Assembly (NCBI RefSeq): GCF_029167625.1 | Contig: NZ_CP119145.1 | Span: 3,658,001-3,722,000 of the forward strand | Source of the DNA: Streptomyces sp. AM 4-1-1 | GTDB taxonomy: Bacteria; Actinomycetota; Actinomycetes; Streptomycetales; Streptomycetaceae | Reading direction: 5' to 3' | DNA: 64,000 nt | Shown: piece by piece, positions 61,020 to 64,000 of the stretch | How the letters are laid out: each line of letters begins with the position of its first letter | Position numbering within the stretch: position 1 is the stretch's first letter | Position numbers and translations under genes: made by a program | Notes under the pieces: generated by a model | What the model saw: only the letters and a program-made list of their open reading frames with translations | Databases searched by the model: none | Told to the model about the DNA's origin: nothing

Positions 61020-62391
61020 CAGGCCGACCAGCGACCTCTCCTCCCCCCAGCCGTCGTCGGAACGTTCCGCCGACAGCCTGCTCGCGCGGCACCGGCGCGT
61101 CATGCCCGGCTGGCTGACCCCCTACTACGACCGGCCCATCGCCCTCGACCGGGGCGACGGCCGCCACGTCACCGACACCGAGGGCCGCACCTACCTCGAC
61201 TTCTTCGCCGGTATCCTCACCAACTCCCTCGGCTACGACCTCCCCGAGTTCCGCGAGGCCGTCCAGCGGCAACTGGCCTCCGGTCTGACCCACACCTCCA
61301 CGCTGTACCTCATCGACGCCCAGATCCGCCTCGCCGAGCGGCTGGCGGAACTGTCCGGCATTCCCGATCCCGTCGTCTTCCTGGTCAGCTCCGGAACCGA
61401 GGCCAATGACGCCGCTCTGCTGGCGGCCGTCTGCCACACCGGGACCAACCACGTCGTCGCCCTGCGCGACGGCTACCACGGCCGCTCACTGACCACCACC
61501 GCGGTCTCCGGCCTGCCCGGATGGCGGCCGAGCCCCTACTCCCCGCTCCGGGTGACACAGGCGGACAACGGCGCCGCCCGCACCGACGGGCCGTGGACCG
61601 GCGCCGACGAGGAGCGGGCCGTCCAGGACCTGGCGGCCGCCCTGGAGCGGGAGGGGGACACCGCGGCGCTGATCATCGAACCCGTGCAGGGGCTCGGAGG
61701 GTTCCACACCCCGCCCTCGTCCCTCCTGCGCCGTTACGACGAACTCGTCCGGGACCGCGGCGGCGTCCTCATCAGCGACGAGGTCCAGACCGCGTGGGGC
61801 CGTACCGGAAAGCACTGGTGGGGCCACCAACTGCACGGACTGCGCCCCGACGTCCTCACCTTCGCCAAGGGCCTGGGCAACGGACTGCCGCTGGGCGGTC
61901 TCGTCGCCCGGCGGGCCGTCGTGGACAGCCTGCCCGGCAAGTCGATCTCCACCTTCGGGGGAAACCCCCTGTCGTGCACCGCCGCCCTCGTCACCCTGGA
62001 CGTCATCCGGGACCGCGACCTCATGCGCAACGCGGACGTGGTGGGCGCGTACCTGCTGGAGGGACTGCGCGACCTCCAGCGGAGCGAGCCGCATCTGGCC
62101 GCCGCGCGCGGCCACGGCCTGATGCTCGCCGTCGACCTGGTCGAGCCGGGCACCGGCGCTCCCGATCCGGAGGCCGCGCGGGCGTTCGTGGCCGCGTGCC
62201 GTGAAGCGGGCCTGCTCATCGGTATGGGCGGCCCGGAGGGCAACTGCCTGCGCATCGCTCCGCCGTTGACCGTCACCGAGGACGAGGCCCGCACCGCCCG
62301 CGCCGTCCTGGAGCAGGCCGCGGCCGCCACCCGGCCGGCCGGTCACCCCTTCCGCACCGCATCCCGTGGACAGTCGAGGAGTTCCGTATGA
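61009..62391 (+). CDS. Class III PLP-dependent aminotransferase
   Basis: 460 residues. Typical motifs: YLDFFAGILTNSLGYDLPEF, VFLVSSGTEANDAALLAAVC, ALIIEPVQGLGG, LISDEVQTAWGRTGKHW with the Asp for the PLP pyridine, and the Schiff-base Lys in LTFAKGLGNGLPLGG (near 286). It resembles beta-alanine-, GABA- or alanine-glyoxylate-type aminotransferases, so with panD beside it, interconversion of beta-alanine and malonic semialdehyde or use of a related omega-amine is possible. ATG at 61009 was chosen; GTG at 60997 would overlap the upstream gene further. The 3' end overlaps the methyltransferase by 4 bp. Confidence 0.93.
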   Translation: MITDRPTSDLSSPQPSSERSADSLLARHRRVMPGWLTPYYDRPIALDRGDGRHVTDTEGRTYLDFFAGILTNSLGYDLPEFREAVQRQLASGLTHTSTLYLIDAQIRLAERLAELSGIPDPVVFLVSSGTEANDAALLAAVCHTGTNHVVALRDGYHGRSLTTTAVSGLPGWRPSPYSPLRVTQADNGAARTDGPWTGADEERAVQDLAAALEREGDTAALIIEPVQGLGGFHTPPSSLLRRYDELVRDRGGVLISDEVQTAWGRTGKHWWGHQLHGLRPDVLTFAKGLGNGLPLGGLVARRAVVDSLPGKSISTFGGNPLSCTAALVTLDVIRDRDLMRNADVVGAYLLEGLRDLQRSEPHLAAARGHGLMLAVDLVEPGTGAPDPEAARAFVAACREAGLLIGMGGPEGNCLRIAPPLTVTEDEARTARAVLEQAAAATRPAGHPFRTASRGQSRSSV

Positions 62392-63290
62392 CCGTGGCGG
62401 AGCAGTACCTGATGGGAGCCGGCTCCGACGAGCTGGACCGCATGCTGTTCCAGGGCCGGATGTTCAGGCCGGAGGCCGAACGGCTGCTCCGTCGATGCGG
62501 TCCGGGCCCTGACACCCGTGCGATCGACGTCGGCTGTGGCCCACTGGGAATCATGGATCTGCTGTCCGAACACGTGGGCCCCGGCGGCGAGGTCGTCGGG
62601 ATCGACGTACAGCCCGGCATGCTCGATCTGGCCCGTCGGCTGGTGGCCGAACGCGGTCTGACCAATGTGCGTCTGGTCGAGGGAGACGCCGCCGAGAGCG
62701 GAGAGGCGCCGGGCGGTTTCGACTTCGTCCACACCCGGCTGGTCCTCATGAACGTGCCGCACTCCGCCGCCGTGCTCGCCGCGATGGTGGCCCTGGCCCG
62801 CCCCGGTGGCACCGTGGCCGTGCAGGACGTGGACTGGATCTCGCGCGTGTGCGACCCGCCCCATCCGGCGTGGAACCGGCTGGTCGACGCCATCACCGAA
62901 CTCTGGCGGCTGAACGGCATGGACGTACTTCTCGGCCGGCGCCTCCCCCGGCTGCTGCGGGAGGCCGGACTCACCGACATCGGCGTCGATGCCGGAATCC
63001 GCGTCTTCCAGCACGACCACCCCTACCAGACGCTGCTCGTCGACCGGGCCGAACTGTGCCGTGACGCACTGGTGGAGCGCGGACTGATCGGCCACGACGA
63101 ACTGGACGGGACGATCGGGGAACTGCGCGCCCACCTCGCGGACCCGGGGACGATCGTCGTGCACCCGACGCTCTTCCAGGCATGGGGCCGGGTGCCCGAG
63201 GTGAACGAGGTGACCGGGGTATCCGACGTATCCGGGGTGTCCGACCTGCCTGACGCGGCCGACCCGTCCGACGTGACCGAGGGAGCGTGA
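62388..63290 (+). CDS. Class I SAM-dependent methyltransferase
   Basis: 300 residues. SAM motif I is AIDVGCGPLGIMDLLSEH (about 45-62), followed by VVGIDVQPGMLDLARRLVAE and FDFVHTRLVLMNVP. The C-terminal 20 residues are repetitive (VSDVSGVSDLPDAADPSD). It starts 4 bp inside the aminotransferase gene (ATGA), so it is tightly coupled to it. O-, N- or C-methylation of the product cannot be distinguished by sequence. Confidence 0.9.
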   Translation: MTVAEQYLMGAGSDELDRMLFQGRMFRPEAERLLRRCGPGPDTRAIDVGCGPLGIMDLLSEHVGPGGEVVGIDVQPGMLDLARRLVAERGLTNVRLVEGDAAESGEAPGGFDFVHTRLVLMNVPHSAAVLAAMVALARPGGTVAVQDVDWISRVCDPPHPAWNRLVDAITELWRLNGMDVLLGRRLPRLLREAGLTDIGVDAGIRVFQHDHPYQTLLVDRAELCRDALVERGLIGHDELDGTIGELRAHLADPGTIVVHPTLFQAWGRVPEVNEVTGVSDVSGVSDLPDAADPSDVTEGA

Positions 63291-63363
63291 CCCGTCCCGT
63301 CGCCACGGCGCGGTCCGGGAAAGCCGTTGGGCACCGCACCGACTTCGTACCGAGGGAAACAGC

Positions 63364-64000
63364 GTGGACAAGCGACGCGTAGTACGGCGATTACTGACCG
63401 CGCAGGGCGTGAACGGATTCGGCGACGGGCTGTGGTTCAGCATCTGGGCGATCTACCTCACCCGGATCAGGGACATCCCGGCCGCGAACATGGGGCTGGC
63501 CATGGGGATCGGCGGAGTGATCGGACTGCTCGCCGCCGTCCCGATCGGAGTGATGGCCGAACGCCGAGGCCCCCGCGAAGTGCTGGGAACCGTCATCGTC
63601 CTGCGCGGACTCATCATGATCGCCTACGTCTTCGTCGGGGGATTCTGGTCGCTGCTCCTCGTGACCTCGTTCTTCTCCGCCGTGCAGAGCTCGGCCGTCG
63701 GCGTGCGCGTCACCCTGGTGTACGGGCTGATGGAGCCCGACAGCCGGCTACGGGTACTGGCCCAGGGGCGGGTCGTCCAGCACATCACCTACGCGGCGGG
63801 CGCGGGCATCGCCATCCTGGTGCTGGCCAGTGACCGGCAGACGGTCTTCGTGGCCGCCGTACTGGTCGACGCGCTCGCGCTCCTGCTGACCGGGGCACTG
63901 ACGATGCTCGTTCCCTCCGTACCCCCTGTGCCACACGACCGACAGCACTCCGGTACGCGGGCACTGCGCGATCTGCCCTATGTGGCGATCATGGGCAGCA
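63364..64000 (+). CDS. MFS transporter, partial (3' end beyond window)
   Basis: The first 212 codons are visible. Helices follow one another as in MFS exporters: NGFGDGLWFSIWAIYLTRIR, MGIGGVIGLLAAVPIGVMAE and GTVIVLRGLIMIAYVFVGGF. The first cytoplasmic loop carries a motif A-like AERRGPREVL. GTG at 63364 follows GAGGGAAAC. It lies 73 bp after the methyltransferase on the same strand and is the natural candidate for product export or self-resistance. Confidence 0.88.
   Translation, partial: MDKRRVVRRLLTAQGVNGFGDGLWFSIWAIYLTRIRDIPAANMGLAMGIGGVIGLLAAVPIGVMAERRGPREVLGTVIVLRGLIMIAYVFVGGFWSLLLVTSFFSAVQSSAVGVRVTLVYGLMEPDSRLRVLAQGRVVQHITYAAGAGIAILVLASDRQTVFVAAVLVDALALLLTGALTMLVPSVPPVPHDRQHSGTRALRDLPYVAIMGS

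Noticed and set aside
1..64000. tRNA or rRNA genes
   Set aside because: No cloverleaf with a TTCGA-type T-arm and CCA-side acceptor stem, and no rRNA-like sequence, was found on reading both strands by eye.

Overview
The window is high-GC actinobacterial DNA, almost certainly from Streptomyces or a close relative. The signs are many GTG starts, GC-rich third codon positions, several Scr1/DUF397 regulator modules, a PRC/DUF2382 protein, a WGxxG secreted protein and a BlaI/M56 pair. Two ParB-type parS sites (one exact, one 15 of 16) and the aspS-metG neighbourhood suggest a position on the chromosome core, not far from oriC.

Layout. 1-2.9 kb: a partial PAS/GAF protein divergent from aspS, ending in a terminator beside a parS site. 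2.9-7.2 kb: a MerR regulator divergent from a DUF6194 gene, then a minus-strand group of DUF397, Scr1-type regulator and DUF6879 genes. 7.3-8.0 kb: relics of two more genes of that kind. 8.0-20 kb: amidohydrolase, metG, a free-standing trpF beside a LysE relic, a TerF-like VWA protein, a FUSC exporter, an oxidoreductase, an endonuclease/phosphatase-fold protein and two membrane proteins; the second parS lies inside the second of these. 20-25 kb: universal stress protein, a two-gene flavin monooxygenase/FMN reductase operon, zinc-ribbon, WGxxG and PRC-barrel proteins. 25.3-28 kb: a promoter-operator followed by ABC ATPase, permease and YtrA-type GntR regulator. 28.3-39.5 kb: a four-gene minus-strand unit (YqiJ-like protein, flotillin, 1,824-residue AAA ATPase, double-RCK membrane protein). 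39.7-48.1 kb: PucR regulator with paired palindromes, a DHA2 transporter, TerB, BlaI/M56, MarR, and a K+/H+ antiporter with its regulatory subunit.

48.2-55 kb is accessory DNA. A 364-bp segment carrying a DUF397 gene and the 3' end of its Scr1-type regulator is present twice. Between the copies lie the C-terminal stub of an ATP-grasp RiPP ligase and an intact partner methyltransferase, apparently the remains of a graspetide locus. A resolvase-like protein without the catalytic serine, a histidine-kinase-like ATPase and a second methyltransferase of the same type follow.

55.7-64 kb is a compact plus-strand biosynthetic operon that runs off the window: Fe/2-oxoglutarate oxygenase, aspartate decarboxylase (beta-alanine supply), a PLP fold-II-like protein, a Fem/GNAT-like acyltransferase, a Rossmann dehydrogenase, a class III aminotransferase, a methyltransferase and an MFS exporter. 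The set suggests a small amino-acid-derived product containing or derived from beta-alanine; the product is not identifiable from the sequence.

GC-rich minisatellites are common throughout. Those inside genes keep a period divisible by three, while some of those between genes do not.
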